DNA of 64,000 bases from Streptomyces tendae. GTDB lineage: Bacteria > Actinomycetota > Actinomycetes > Streptomycetales > Streptomycetaceae. The notes below the pieces were generated by a model. That model had not been told where the DNA came from and ran no database searches. It saw only the letters and a program-made list of their open reading frames with translations. The translations under genes were made by a program, and so were the position numbers. The stretch covers positions 124,001-188,000 of the forward strand of contig NZ_CP043960.1 in assembly GCF_008632955.1 (NCBI RefSeq), read 5' to 3'. Shown piece after piece: positions 17,106-26,424 of the stretch. Within the stretch, counting starts at the first letter, position 1. The number at the start of each line of letters is the position of its first letter.

Positions 17106-17756
17106 GTGTGCGCCCTAGGCTCCTCGGCGGAACGGATCCTGCGCGCCGCGCACGAGGGCGGCTTTGGCGGTGACAGCGAGGTCCGCACCCGGGTGGGCCG
17201 TACCTGGATCCAGACCGACACCCTCGTCGAAGGAGCTGACGGCCGCCGCATCGGCTGGGAAGTCCAGCTGTCCACCATCGATGAACGCGGCCTGCGCGGG
17301 GTACGGGCCCGCGCAGGCAAGGCTGCCAAGAACGGCATCACTCCGGCCTGGCACACCGACCGAGCCGCCTACGCCCAGCGCAACGACACCCACTGGACCC
17401 GCAGCGACCGTCTCCCCGCCCATGTCATCGCCCGTAACGGCGACCTGCGTATCGTCTCCGGCTTCCGCGTCCTCGACTTCTGGCACTGTGACACAAGCGC
17501 CCTCTACCCTTGCCCGAACGGCATCCGGCGCTGCGGCACCACCGAACTGATCACGCTGCAGCAGGCCGCCGACGCCGCCCACCACAAGCTCCAACAGCTC
17601 GACGACCACCACGAGCGGGACCTGCAACGCCAGGTATGGCGCCAGGCCGCGGAAGTAGTTCAGGCCGCAGTGACGCGTTACGCCCGCACCAAGTGCCTCA
17701 ACCGGTACGAGGTCGAAGCACGCCTACGCCAGCTCGTACGCCACAGCCCGCAGTAG
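17106..17756 (+). CDS. Hypothetical protein with CoiA-like nuclease motif
   Basis: 216 residues from GTG. The central part (WIQTDTLVEGADGRRIGWEVQLSTI) has the Asp...Glu-x-Gln arrangement of a PD-(D/E)XK fold, as in CoiA-like nucleases, and a Cys-rich stretch follows (FWHCDTSALYPCPNGIRRCG). The C-terminal third is helical and charged. The first ten residues are a poor N-terminus and family members I recall start earlier, so the 5' end may have been lost at the junction with the sigma-factor remnant. A DNA-processing role is inference. Confidence 0.6.
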   Translation: MCALGSSAERILRAAHEGGFGGDSEVRTRVGRTWIQTDTLVEGADGRRIGWEVQLSTIDERGLRGVRARAGKAAKNGITPAWHTDRAAYAQRNDTHWTRSDRLPAHVIARNGDLRIVSGFRVLDFWHCDTSALYPCPNGIRRCGTTELITLQQAADAAHHKLQQLDDHHERDLQRQVWRQAAEVVQAAVTRYARTKCLNRYEVEARLRQLVRHSPQ

Positions 17757-18070
17757 ACCAGAACCACTGTGCAGGCCTGGCATACCGGCCTGCTGGACAA
17801 TGCGATCTCGGTGGACCTTCCTACCCGGATGAAGAACTTCGCTGCGCCTGTCGGCTACGCGCGATGGGCTCCACCACGCTGTCCGAGCCGTCGCGGCTAC
17901 GCCCGTCAGCACAGCAGCCGCTTCGGTACCCCGACAAGCCTCAGCCCTCAACGCTCCGGCACGGGGAACCTCTCGGGCTCATCTTAGATCACAGCCCGAT
18001 TAAGATGCCTTCACTTCTCCTTCGCGCGGCGGATGTTGCTGATCACAGCACAACCGTCCAAGGGGGGCGA
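17757..18070. other. Intergenic, nothing recognised
   Basis: 314 bp without a supportable gene or repeat. An AAGGGGGG ribosome-site-like run ends it at 18060-18067. Confidence 0.4.
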
Positions 18071-18577
18071 TTGTTCAAACGAGACCCAGAGAGAGCCGCA
18101 GAGCGGGAAGCCAAGCGGGCAGAGAAGAGACAGCAGCGCGAGGAGTGGGCTGCCAAACGGAAGGCAGAGAAGGCGGCCCTCGCCGAATGGCGCCAGACTC
18201 ATCCGGCGGAGAAGACCCTCAACCAGGCGTGCATGATGCACCTCTGGCCTGGGTCCAAATTCGGTCAGACTGATCTCGGACCCATCCTTGGAGGGCACGC
18301 CGAGTTCGTTGATGCCGGCGCTCACAAAGCATGGACCGCCACCCGTCTCGTCGCGGGCGTAGCCACCATGGGCGTGACCGCCGCAGCCACCGGCCGCAAG
18401 AACAAGGGCGCCGCCGTCATCAACGTCACCTTCGGCAATGGCGCGGCTCAGACATACAACGTCAAGCCTGAGAGCGCTACCCTCCGCGCGGCGAACCAGT
18501 ACGTCACCGCCTTCAACGCCCTCGCGGCCCAACTCGCCGCCGAGGCAGATCATGAGGGCGGTGCCTCGACCAGCTGA
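18071..18577 (+). CDS. Hypothetical protein with charged N-terminal helix
   Basis: 168 residues from TTG at 18071, chosen because AAGGGGGG sits 3 bp upstream; an in-frame ATG at 18005 lacks a site. Residues 1-50 are a long basic/acidic helix (RDPERAAEREAKRAEKRQQREE), possibly a coiled coil. The middle has one weakly hydrophobic segment (TRLVAGVATMGVTAAATG), and the end is a small domain (AAVINVTFGNGAAQTYNV). No family recognised; a peripheral membrane or scaffold role is conceivable. Confidence 0.6.
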   Translation: MFKRDPERAAEREAKRAEKRQQREEWAAKRKAEKAALAEWRQTHPAEKTLNQACMMHLWPGSKFGQTDLGPILGGHAEFVDAGAHKAWTATRLVAGVATMGVTAAATGRKNKGAAVINVTFGNGAAQTYNVKPESATLRAANQYVTAFNALAAQLAAEADHEGGASTS

Positions 18578-18878
18578 GTACGGAGGCGCCTGTGTCACCG
18601 CCCAACGGGCGCCCTTACGAGCGAGGCCTTCGTCTTGAGGCGCTGATGCACCGGTGACAGTGAAGCGTCTGGGACGCCGGGACCGACTGCGGATCTGCTG
18701 GTCGTGACCTCACTACAGATCGGTGCGTTCAGTCGTCAGCAGGCCGATGAACAGCGCAGGTATGACGACCCGCCAAGGGCTTCGCCGGCGAGGTCGCGCA
18801 AATGCTGTTTCGCTGGCGCCGGCGTCCCGGGCTAGTAATCCATCGCTTACACGGGCGGCGCAGTGGCAACATGTCGCC

Positions 18879-19202
18879 ATGAATGACGAGGCTGAGCCGG
18901 ACGAGGGACCCAAGGAGGATGAGCAGGCGCGGCGGCCGGAGCCGTTCCGCTCCGCGGCGTGGGGCCAGTTCTTCCAGTTCCAGCGCGACTGGGCTAAGAG
19001 CTGGGCCAACCCGTTCAACAGGATCATCGCCGATTGGGTGGTTCTCAAGTTCAACCTGCCGAGGACCTATTTCACCAGGCCCATTGTGCCACCGGTAGTC
19101 ATTCAGGCAACCAGGTTTGGTCGCTCGAAGAGAAACACAATGCATCAGCGTCGGCCGGTGTGCGAGCCTTCTTCTCCCAGACGCCGACCGAGACGATCCT
19201 GA
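18879..19202 (+). CDS. Hypothetical protein, coupled to next gene
   Basis: 107 residues. An acidic start (MNDEAEPDEGPKEDEQ) leads to an aromatic, helix-like stretch (WGQFFQFQRDWAKSWANPFNRIIADW). The last 35 residues are Arg/Pro-rich and may result from a frameshift. Its TGA overlaps the following ATG (TGATG at 19200-19204). Function unknown. Confidence 0.45.
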   Translation: MNDEAEPDEGPKEDEQARRPEPFRSAAWGQFFQFQRDWAKSWANPFNRIIADWVVLKFNLPRTYFTRPIVPPVVIQATRFGRSKRNTMHQRRPVCEPSSPRRRPRRS

Positions 19203-19711
19203 TGACCCGCGACGACGCCCTCAAGCAGCTCAGCCACATCGCGCGCGAGCGGGCCTTCGAGAGGCACGTCGGGTCAGACCGGCTCATCCAGGCAGGACTG
19301 AACGCTCTGATCGCAGGGATTGAGAGCCCTTCTCTTGCCATGCTGGCCGGCCTCCTCCGGAGCGAAGAGCCCGAAGCTCCCGCACTCTTCGACCAGGTAC
19401 TGGAGGAGCTGGGCCTGCTCTTCCGCCCTCCCGCTGATCGACGGGCCGCAAAGTGGGCGATGGCCGACTGGGTCGCCGGTCAGATTGTTGACGGATCCCT
19501 GGATGCCGCCGCCGGCACCCATCTCATCTGGGCAGACATTGCCGAGGACCTCGGCTACCCCGAAGAGCTGGAACCACTGGTCCACTGCGCGCACAACCTG
19601 GACGGCTGGGAGGAGAGCTGGGGAGTCTCCTTCGAGGAACTCAGCAGGGAAGCAGTCGAAACTGCGAAGCAGTTCTTGAACAAGCGCTCGGCAGCACAAG
19701 CAGGAAGCTGA
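19202..19711 (+). CDS. Hypothetical helical protein
   Basis: 169-residue, all-helical, acidic soluble protein (DDALKQLSHIARERAFERHVGSDRLIQAGLNAL; SLAMLAGLLRSEEPEAPALFDQVLEELG). It resembles conserved Streptomyces hypothetical proteins but carries no functional motif I can name. It begins in the stop of the gene before it. Confidence 0.65.
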   Translation: MTRDDALKQLSHIARERAFERHVGSDRLIQAGLNALIAGIESPSLAMLAGLLRSEEPEAPALFDQVLEELGLLFRPPADRRAAKWAMADWVAGQIVDGSLDAAAGTHLIWADIAEDLGYPEELEPLVHCAHNLDGWEESWGVSFEELSREAVETAKQFLNKRSAAQAGS

Positions 19712-19789
19712 GCGTCCGGTTCTTTCCCCCTGAGGATCATCGGCCCTCTACGATCCGGTGCATTCTGGATCCCGACTTGCTGGCGGTGG

Positions 19790-20101
19790 TTAGATGCTGG
19801 CGAAGGCGGACAGGAGAGTGTCCGTGCGGAGCCGAAGCTCCAGCGTCTCGGCACCTGTGACGCTGACGGACACTTCCTCGCCGCAGACGGCCTGGGCGAG
19901 GGCGACGCTCAAGGTGACGCTAGTGCCGACCAGGGGGTACGAGTACCAGCCGTCGGGAGCTTCGTCGTCAGTCTCCTGAACGCCGGCTTCGATGGTTTCC
20001 CAGTCGGTGTCGTCGAAGTCGTATCCGGCGTAGTGGGACAGCAACCGAAAAAAGGAATGCAGGTTGCGGCACCAGATCCATCCGGCGATCGGCTCGGTCA
20101 T
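19790..20101 (-). CDS. Hypothetical acidic protein
   Basis: 103 residues from MTEPIAGWIW. Tryptophan/tyrosine-rich acidic N-terminal half (FFRLLSHYAGYDFDDTDWETIEAG), beta-strand C-terminal half (YPLVGTSVTLSVALAQAV). The size and acidity are those of immunity-type proteins. Function unknown. An IS110-like remnant lies directly upstream. Confidence 0.5.
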   Translation of the reverse strand: MTEPIAGWIWCRNLHSFFRLLSHYAGYDFDDTDWETIEAGVQETDDEAPDGWYSYPLVGTSVTLSVALAQAVCGEEVSVSVTGAETLELRLRTDTLLSAFASI

Positions 20102-20149
20102 GCCTCCTCCGTCCCGTGAGGACGACAGCATGACAGACGTGATCTGTCG

Positions 20150-20300
20150 TCAGGCTGCGGCGGCGAGTTGAACGGGATTCGTCGAACAGCTTGCGGTGCT
20201 GGAGGCAGTGGTAGACCTGGCCGATCATGCGGTTGAAGAGGTTGCGCTGGGCGGCCGCGTGCCAATCGCCGACCTCGCGGCGGCGCCGGCAGTAGGCACC
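20150..20300 (-). pseudogene. IS110-like transposase, C-terminal remnant
   Basis: The minus strand reads WHAAAQRNLFNRMIGQVYHCLQHRKLFDE, the conserved tail of IS110-type transposases. Nothing of the DEDD catalytic domain is left. Confidence 0.5.
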
Positions 20301-20933
20301 AGCTCCAGGTGGGTGCGGAAGGGCTGAGATTGCCCACAGATATCCCGCGTGGTTGGCGGTCGTTCTCCACCCACCGACGGGTGATGGACGACTTCTTGCG
20401 CCAAGAACCAGATGGCCAGGGTCGCCGACCTCACCCGCCACCACTGGCAGGGACGGTGACATTCCCAGGGCGGCTACCACTCCTACGACCGCTGCATCCC
20501 GATCGTGGCGACAACCTGGACCTCGAAGACCAGCTCCGGAACTGGGCGGGGGAACTCCGCCACCGCTGACCGAACTCCCCAGCGCCCGATGTGACCGCGG
20601 CCCTGCCCAGATGCAGGTCCAGCGCCCTATTCGGGACAGGAATCGCTCGTCAGTCGTTGTTGTCTGGCAGTTCGTTCGTACCGAGCGCGTTCGGTGCGGC
20701 CTCGATGAGCTCCCGCCGCGCGCCACGGCTCCGCCGACGGAGTACGGCACCTGGCCATTCTCACGGGCGAGTCCGGCGTCCTGCGCGAGCACACCCCCGG
20801 CGAACTCACCGCCGAGCTGCTGCCGGTCGTGCGGTCCGTCCGGGAGGACCACCGGGTCTTCGAGGACCACCTGCTCCGTGTCACGGTGCAGGACCTGCCC
20901 TTCGGTCATCGGCCAGTGCATGCTGCCGCCGAG
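20301..20933. other. Region of mixed remnants
   Basis: No intact gene. A plus-strand stretch at about 20735-20925 reads like a protein (ILTGESGVLREHTPGELTAELLPVVRSV) but has no start and runs into IS5-family sequence. Family unknown. Confidence 0.35.
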
Positions 20934-21270
20934 GGGCTCGGACGGTCCCGGGGCGGGCTGACCTGCAAGATCCACCTCGCCGGGGAAGGCGGATGCCGCC
21001 CGATGGCTCCCCTGATCACTCCGGGCCAGTGGGGCGACGCCCCACAGATGATCAAGGTCCTGGACCGGATCCGGGTGCCCCGCCCGCTGGGCGGACGTCC
21101 CCGGACCCGGCCCGACCATGTCAGCGGCGACAAGGCGTACAGCTCCCGCAGAAACCGCCGCTACCTGCGGCGACGCGACATCAAGCACACCATCCCGGAA
21201 CCGAAGGACCAACGCGCCAACCGTCGACGCAAAGGCAGCGCGGGCGGAAGACCAACCAGCTTCGACCCTG
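20934..21270 (+). pseudogene. IS5-family transposase, internal fragment
   Basis: Reads GLGRSRGGLTCKIHLAGEGG, PLITPGQWGDAPQM, IRVPRPLGGRPRTRPDHV, GDKAYSSRRNRRYLRRRDIKHTIPEPKDQRANRRR. This is the DDE core of an IS5-family transposase without its N-terminus or the final Glu-containing segment. Both ends join unrelated sequence. Confidence 0.7.
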
Positions 21271-21438
21271 ACCGCTACAGATCTGCTGCGCCGCTACCTG
21301 CAATCCCCCGACCCCGACCGCTACATCACCCGCGAGGCGGTCGAGCACCTCGACGGCCTCACCGGCGCCGTGCCCGAGGAAGCGGCCGAGCCGGTCTGGA
21401 CCGCCATCGGCAGACGGATCGCCCGCGACGGCGGCTGA
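21255..21438 (+). pseudogene. C-terminal fragment of unknown protein
   Basis: About 58 codons (TDLLRRYLQSPDPDRYITREAVEHLDGL and so on) to a TGA at 21436. Protein-like composition, no start codon, joined in a different frame to the IS5 fragment. Probably the far side of a deletion. Confidence 0.35.
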
Positions 21439-21519
21439 CGACCCGCTCCCAGGCCACACGGCCGCACGGGACGACTCCCGCCCGCATCCAACAGCGAGGG
21501 CCATCGGCAGTGCACGGCC

Positions 21520-23203
21520 TCAGCGGGGTTCGGTGAAGCCGGGCAGCTCCAGCGGCACGGGAGTCCACCCGCTACCGGGTGCGGCACCGCGCAGCAGGTG
21601 CCGGAAGCACTCGCCGCCGACGGGCCGTACGGTGATCTCACAGCCTTGGCCGCGCCCGGCCCCCAGCGCGGCCAGCGCCCGCCGGCCGTCCTCCTCGTCG
21701 ACGGTGACGTGAGGGTGGTAGAAGTGCACCGGGCCCAGCTCCAGGTGCCTTCCGGCGAGGGTGAGAGCGAACGCGGCGACACTGCCCCGCACGGCGTGGG
21801 GCTCGCCGCTGAGCAGGGACCGCAGCGTGGGGGAGTCCTGCCCGTTCAGGGTGAAGCGGGCTCGGGTCAGGAACGGGGAAGCCACGCAGTACCCCTGGAC
21901 GAGCAGGCGCGCCATGCGCAGGGCGATCCGGTCGGCCGGGGTGAGCTCGTCCGGAACGGGAAAGTACTGCTCGCAGTGGCGCTGCACCGCCTCCAGATCC
22001 TCGATGTAGCCGCGCAGCCGGGCCGCCTCCTGACGCGCGGCCTCGGGGCGCGGCGGCAGTTCGCCGCCGCCGATGACCTCGGCGCTCGCCCGGACCTCGA
22101 AGGCACCGCCGGCCGCGATGCGCTCATAGATCCGCAGCAGACGCAGCCCGGCCGCGGGCTCCAGCTTCTCCAGCGAAAACGCGAACCGCAGCGAAGCCGA
22201 AGCACCGGACGCCGCAGGGATCATCAATTCCAGGCTGCCACCCGCCAGATCCACCCTGACGGACCGCCCGACACTGCCGCGCCCCACATGGGCCAGCGTC
22301 CCCGGGTAGCAGGCGGTGACGTGCTCGCCGTCGAAAAAGGCCACCTCCACCGCCGTCTCGGCCAGGGGAACCTTGTCCGCCGGTTGCCACCGCACCTCGA
22401 CGTCCCGGTGTTCCCCGGACAGCCACTCCGGCCCGCTGACCGTCAGGCTCTCCACCGCCCCGCGCGGCAGCACCACTTCCTCCGGCAGCCCGAAACCCAG
22501 GCTGCGCCGCACGGCCTGGGCCAGGTCGGGCGGCAGGGGGCCGTTGCCCGTCAGGGTGATTTCCACGGGGGAGACCTCGTGCGCCCGCGGGTGCTTTGCC
22601 CGCAGCGTGTGCACCACCGTCTCGCCCTGGCGGGCGAAGTCCACCGTCCAGTGGTCGTCCAGCCCGTCGGCCTGCCGCCCCAGCGCCGTCACGCGGGCAC
22701 TCACATCCCGCACCCCGTCCATGAGCAGCGCCCGCTCCTGCCCGTAGACCTTCGCCGCCTCGAACAGCTGGTTCCGGGTGAAGGAGGCCTCCGGGTCGGC
22801 GTGGGTGGCCAGCAGCCCGTCCAGCTTGGCCCGGTCCCACACCCCGACCCGTACCGCCTGCCCGGCCGCCAGCGAGGTGACGAACTCCCGCTCCGCCCGT
22901 GGTCAGGGTGCACGGCATCACCAAGATCCACTCCCATGGCCGGTGCTGCATGGCCCGCGTGAACGACTGCCTGATCGACTTGCGCCGCCCTTTGTACGCC
23001 GTGGTCGGGAAACCGTCCAGGTAGTACTTCAACTGGAAGATCCGCACCCTCGATCCGTGGGTGACCTTGATGTCGATGCCGTCGTCCCCGCCGCGCCCGT
23101 TCACCGCCTCCACACGCGCCGTCGCGTCGTACACGCGGTGCACCAGCGCTTCCACGATCCGGTCGAACCCCGGCTGCCCGACCCGCTCCCACTCCACCGC
23201 CAC
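21520..23203 (-). pseudogene. PD-(D/E)XK restriction-endonuclease-like protein, single frameshift
   Basis: Restoring one base shift near 22890-22900 gives about 560 residues. The N-terminal domain (about 1-105, GTG start at 23203) carries a nuclease core: ARVEAVNGRGGDDGIDIKV followed by RIFQLKYY, i.e. Asp then Gln-x-Lys as in Mrr-like and related PD-(D/E)XK enzymes. The second part, 440 residues to the stop at 21520, is open in frame and has no motif I know; it could be a sensor or target-binding domain. A DNA-cleaving defence role is inferred from the fold and from the AbiJ-like neighbour 147 bp upstream. Everything but the single indel looks intact, so the mutation is recent or a sequence error. 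Confidence 0.6.
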
Positions 23204-23350
23204 AACCGGCCCCCTGCCCTCGCCGACACCCCAAGCGATGATTGCACCCGGCACTGACACCCCGCCGGCGCTACGCCTCGCACCCATGCCAGGCTGAACC
23301 GCTCAGGCCAGGCGGCACCGCCACACCCCCGGGCCGGGCGAAGCGCCGGT

Positions 23351-24430
23351 TCACAGCGTCGGCTTCTGGTGCCGGGTGAGGAGTTCGGTGAAAAAGTCCT
23401 CCAGAAGCTGCTTCCCACCGGGCGCGGTAAGTTCCCATCCGCCGAAGCGGTAGATCTCGTATCCGGCCAACCTCAGCCGGCGGTCCTCGGCGACCATCTC
23501 CGCATACAGCTGCGGCGCGGCGGTATGAGTGACCTGCCCTAGCTCGTTGGGCGGGTTGGGACGGCCGTAGTGCTGCACTCCGTCGACCTCGATGACGATG
23601 CGGGAGCGGTCCGGGGCCAGGAGAAGGAAGTCCATCCGCTGCCGGTAAAGCGCCCCGGACTGCTTGCCACTCCTGCGGGTGTAGGGGTCGTAGTGGAGGT
23701 ACACCTGCGGGATGAGCGCGGGCAGGTCGAAGCCGCCTTCTTCGGCGTAGCGAGCACAGTAGGTGATCATGAGGAGTTGTTCTGGCGGCGAGTCCAGCGA
23801 CCGGTAAAGGCGCCGGTAGAGGGCGTCGGCGGCGCTCTTCTCGTCGGCGTCGGGCTGGTGGTTGTTGGTCCACCAGGCGACCATCTGCCGCCAGGTGAGC
23901 CCGTGCGGCGGCAGGGGGTCGGTGAAGACCAGGCAGGTGTCGGCGTGGCGGACGATCTCCACGTCGTTGTTCACCGCGTCGCGCAGCACGATCTGCGGTT
24001 TCGCGCCGGCGGCGGCGAAGATGAGGTTCTTGAAGGTGCCCGACGGCCCTTTGAAGAAGCGGCGTTCGTACTCCAGCTCCTGGAGGTCCTCCAGCGCGTC
24101 GCGGGTCGGGCCGAGGATCTGCTCGATGCAGTCCCGGCGGGCCTTCCAGCTGCCGCTCATGTTGTTGTCGCGCCAGTAGGTGCCGAAGCCGCGCGGCCCG
24201 TCGAAGGTCCGAAACGGTCAGGTGGGCGGTTTCAGGGCGAGGCGTTCCAGGACGGCGCGGTGGGCCTTGATAACGACGGGAACGTTCTCGTCATCAAGGT
24301 GCCTGCCCTTGCCGTCGGTGCCGTGGGAGACGAAGTCGTGGTGCAGAAGCCGGGTCAGCGCGATGGCGACGTCCAGGTCGGTGCGGCTGGCCGGAGGGCC
24401 GAACCGCAGTGACTCGATCAGCTCGATATC
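23351..24430 (-). pseudogene. AbiJ-NTD3-type abortive-infection protein with nuclease-like C-terminus, internal stop
   Basis: In one frame, broken by a TGA at 24218-24220, the sequence reads DIELIESLRFGPPASRTDLDVAI, LTRLLHHDFVSHGT, VIKAHRAVLERLAL, then FDGPRGFGTYWRDN and SGSWKARRDCIEQIL. This succession matches the AbiJ N-terminal domain 3 family of phage-defence proteins as I recall it. The C-terminal 100 residues (RMDFLLLAPDRSRIVIEVDGVQHYG, EMVAEDRRLRLAGYEIYRFGG) are a DUF559/VSR-like nuclease fold with Asp and Glu-x-Asp. No start codon is seen near 24430, so the 5' end may also be lost. The ORF after the stop (from ATG 24160, 269 residues) could still be translated. Confidence 0.6.
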
Positions 24431-24694
24431 GCACCCACGGCTCGGCCCAGCCGTCCCCGCTGCTGAAGAACGCCTCAACCTCCACGCACCCACCCCCTGC
24501 GACCTGTAGAGAGCCCCGGCCCCTGCAGCAGCCAGTTCACCAGATGCCACTGACACGCCGTCACCCCATACAGGACCCTCCGTGACCCGGCCGACGCCAT
24601 CCCCTGCCGCCGCGGGGTTCACATAACTGCTCGTTTCAGAATGAGTTGAGCCCCAGGTCTTGCGCTCGGTGATCATGGGCGGCAAGGTCGCCGC
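24431..24694. other. Junction between defence-like pseudogene and IS element
   Basis: No gene. It should contain the left end of the IS5-family element, possibly around CTCGTTTCAGAATGAG (24632-24647). I could not pair it convincingly with a right-end repeat. Confidence 0.35.
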
Positions 24695-25545
24695 GTGCAT
24701 GCTGATCTTGTTCCTGACACCCTGTGGGAGCGGGTGGCCCCGCTGTTGCCGCCCGCTCCCGAACGGCGCCGACGGTGTCCCGGGCGGTTGCGTGTTCCCG
24801 ACCGGGCGGCTCTCACCGGCGTCATGTACGTGCTGCGGACTGGTGTCGCGTGGCGCGATGTCCCCGCGGAGACGGTGGGTTGTTCCGGAGTGACGGCCTG
24901 GCGTCGGCTGAGGGACTGGACCGAGGCTGGCGTCTGGCCACGTCTGCACGCCGCCCTGCTCACAGAACTGCGCCGCGCGGGCTCGTTGGACCTGGACGAC
25001 TGCTCCGTGGACGGATCGCACGTCCGTGCTCTCAAAGGGGGGACCATGGGCCGTCGCCGGTCGACCGGGGTCGGCCGGGCTCCAAGCACCATGTGCTCGT
25101 TGATCGCCGCGGCACTCCGCTCGTCGTCTCGCTGACCGGCGGGAATCGGCACGATGTCACCCAGTTGCTCCCTCTACTCGACGCTGTCCCCCACATACGA
25201 GGAATGCGAGGCCGGCCTCGGAGCAAGCCCAAACGGTTGTTTGCCGACCGCGGCTACGACTTCGACAAGTACCGTCGCCTGCTGTGGAAGCGCGGCATCA
25301 AGCCCCTCATAGCACGACGCGGCGTCGCCCACGGTTCAGGGCTGGGCAAGACGCGCTGGGTGGTCGAGCGCACTTTCGCCTGGCTCCATCAGTTCAAGCG
25401 GCTGCGAACCCGCTACGAGCGTCGCGCCGACTTGCATCTAGGGCTTCTGCAACTTGCGTGCTGTGTCATCTGCCTGCGCCGATTGTCCAAGAGCCGGCCC
25501 AGTGATTCGGCTGTCGGGCCCTGGCGGCAGTGATGCACTGGCCGA
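24632..25545 (+). mobile_element. IS5-family (IS427-group-like) insertion sequence, ends not firmly fixed
   Basis: A single transposase region (24695-25533) with short flanks. The left imperfect palindrome at 24632-24647 matches only 7 of 10 outer positions of the sequence at 25500-25510, so terminal repeats are uncertain and the limits are approximate. The HEAT-like gene begins 28 bp after the transposase stop. Confidence 0.6.
24695..25533 (+). CDS. IS5-family transposase, two frames joined by -1 frameshift
   Basis: Frame 1 starts at GTG 24695 (DTLWERVAPLLPPAPERRRR, then the helix-turn-helix part and DDCSVDGSHVRALKGG with the first catalytic Asp). A slippery CTC-AAA-GGG-GGG at about 25031-25042 allows a -1 shift into the frame that reads GPSPVDRGRPGSKHHVLVDRRG, LTGGNRHDV, FADRGYDF and RWVVERTFAWLHQFKRL, supplying the remaining DDE residues. 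It ends at 25533. This is the standard IS427-type arrangement, so the two frames are probably functional rather than broken. Confidence 0.75.
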
Positions 25546-25561
25546 CTGTCACACTCGCCGG

Positions 25562-26278
25562 ATGAGCTTGGAGAGTGCGCACGGTCGTGCCGTTGATCCG
25601 GAGGAACTGCTGCTACGGACAGACTGGAGTTCGGTGGAACATTGCTGTCCGAACGTTGCTCCAGCGACGCCCGTGATCTTGCGACAACTACTCGACGCCG
25701 ACGCACGCAACCAGGGCGCTGCCCTCCGCGACCTGCAACAGGCCATCACCCATCAGAACACCTTCTACAGTGCCACGGCCCCTGCAGCGTCATTTGTCGC
25801 GGCGATCCTCGGGCACCCGCGGACTCTTGCCATCGTCACTGACAAGAGGCGGGGAGAAGCATCACATTCCACTGAGGAGCCTGGATTCTTTCTTCGCGTC
25901 GGCCTTCTGGACTGGCTCGGCAGCACCGCCGAAGACGCCAACGAAGAGTCACCTGACGGATATGCCGTCGACATCGAAGCGTTCCGCGTCCTTCGGCCCA
26001 CCCTCTTTGATGCCATCCACCCCTTCCTTGCGGACCGCGAACCGGAGATCCGCAGGGCCGCCCTGGCCAGTGCACTTCCGTTGCTTACGTCACCAGTCCT
26101 AGCTCACCACGTCGAAGCTCTACGCAAGGATGCCCGGGCTCTTGCTGCCGACGACTCCCCGTACCGGCGGCGGGCGATCGAAACACTCGCTCGCTGGGGG
26201 GAAGACGTCACTCTCTTCCAGCAAGGCACGGACATGCAGGTGCATGCAGAGGGCTACGCGGACGACCCGCCATTTTGA
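25562..26278 (+). CDS. HEAT-repeat-like hypothetical protein
   Basis: 238 residues, soluble, built of paired helices (PVILRQLLDADARNQGAALRDLQQAI; ATFVAAI-type helix; EIRRAALASALPLLTSPVLAHHVEALRKDARALA; PYRRRAIETLARWG). This resembles HEAT-like Streptomyces proteins with no assigned role. ATG 25562 lies 28 bp after the IS transposase stop; if the IS end is inside the gene, the native N-terminus could differ. Confidence 0.65.
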   Translation: MSLESAHGRAVDPEELLLRTDWSSVEHCCPNVAPATPVILRQLLDADARNQGAALRDLQQAITHQNTFYSATAPAASFVAAILGHPRTLAIVTDKRRGEASHSTEEPGFFLRVGLLDWLGSTAEDANEESPDGYAVDIEAFRVLRPTLFDAIHPFLADREPEIRRAALASALPLLTSPVLAHHVEALRKDARALAADDSPYRRRAIETLARWGEDVTLFQQGTDMQVHAEGYADDPPF

Positions 26279-26424
26279 AACAACCTTTAAGCGCAGATGG
26301 CCCGCGCGGTCCCTTCCCCTATTCCGGCGGGCCGGTGGTGGCCTGCCAGAAGGCCTCGGGAGGCCACCAGCGGTCCGCGACGTCGGCAACGGTCACGAGG
26401 TGCCCATGGGTTCGGCTGCCGAAG

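Noticed and set aside
15264..17756. 830-codon plus-strand open frame
   Set aside because: Most of it runs out of frame through two SDR genes and reads as Arg/Pro/His-rich sequence. Only the last 216 codons (from 17106) look like a protein and were kept.
22890..22900. Programmed frameshift in the restriction-endonuclease-like gene
   Set aside because: There is no slippery heptamer or downstream structure at the shift, so a mutation or sequence error is more likely.
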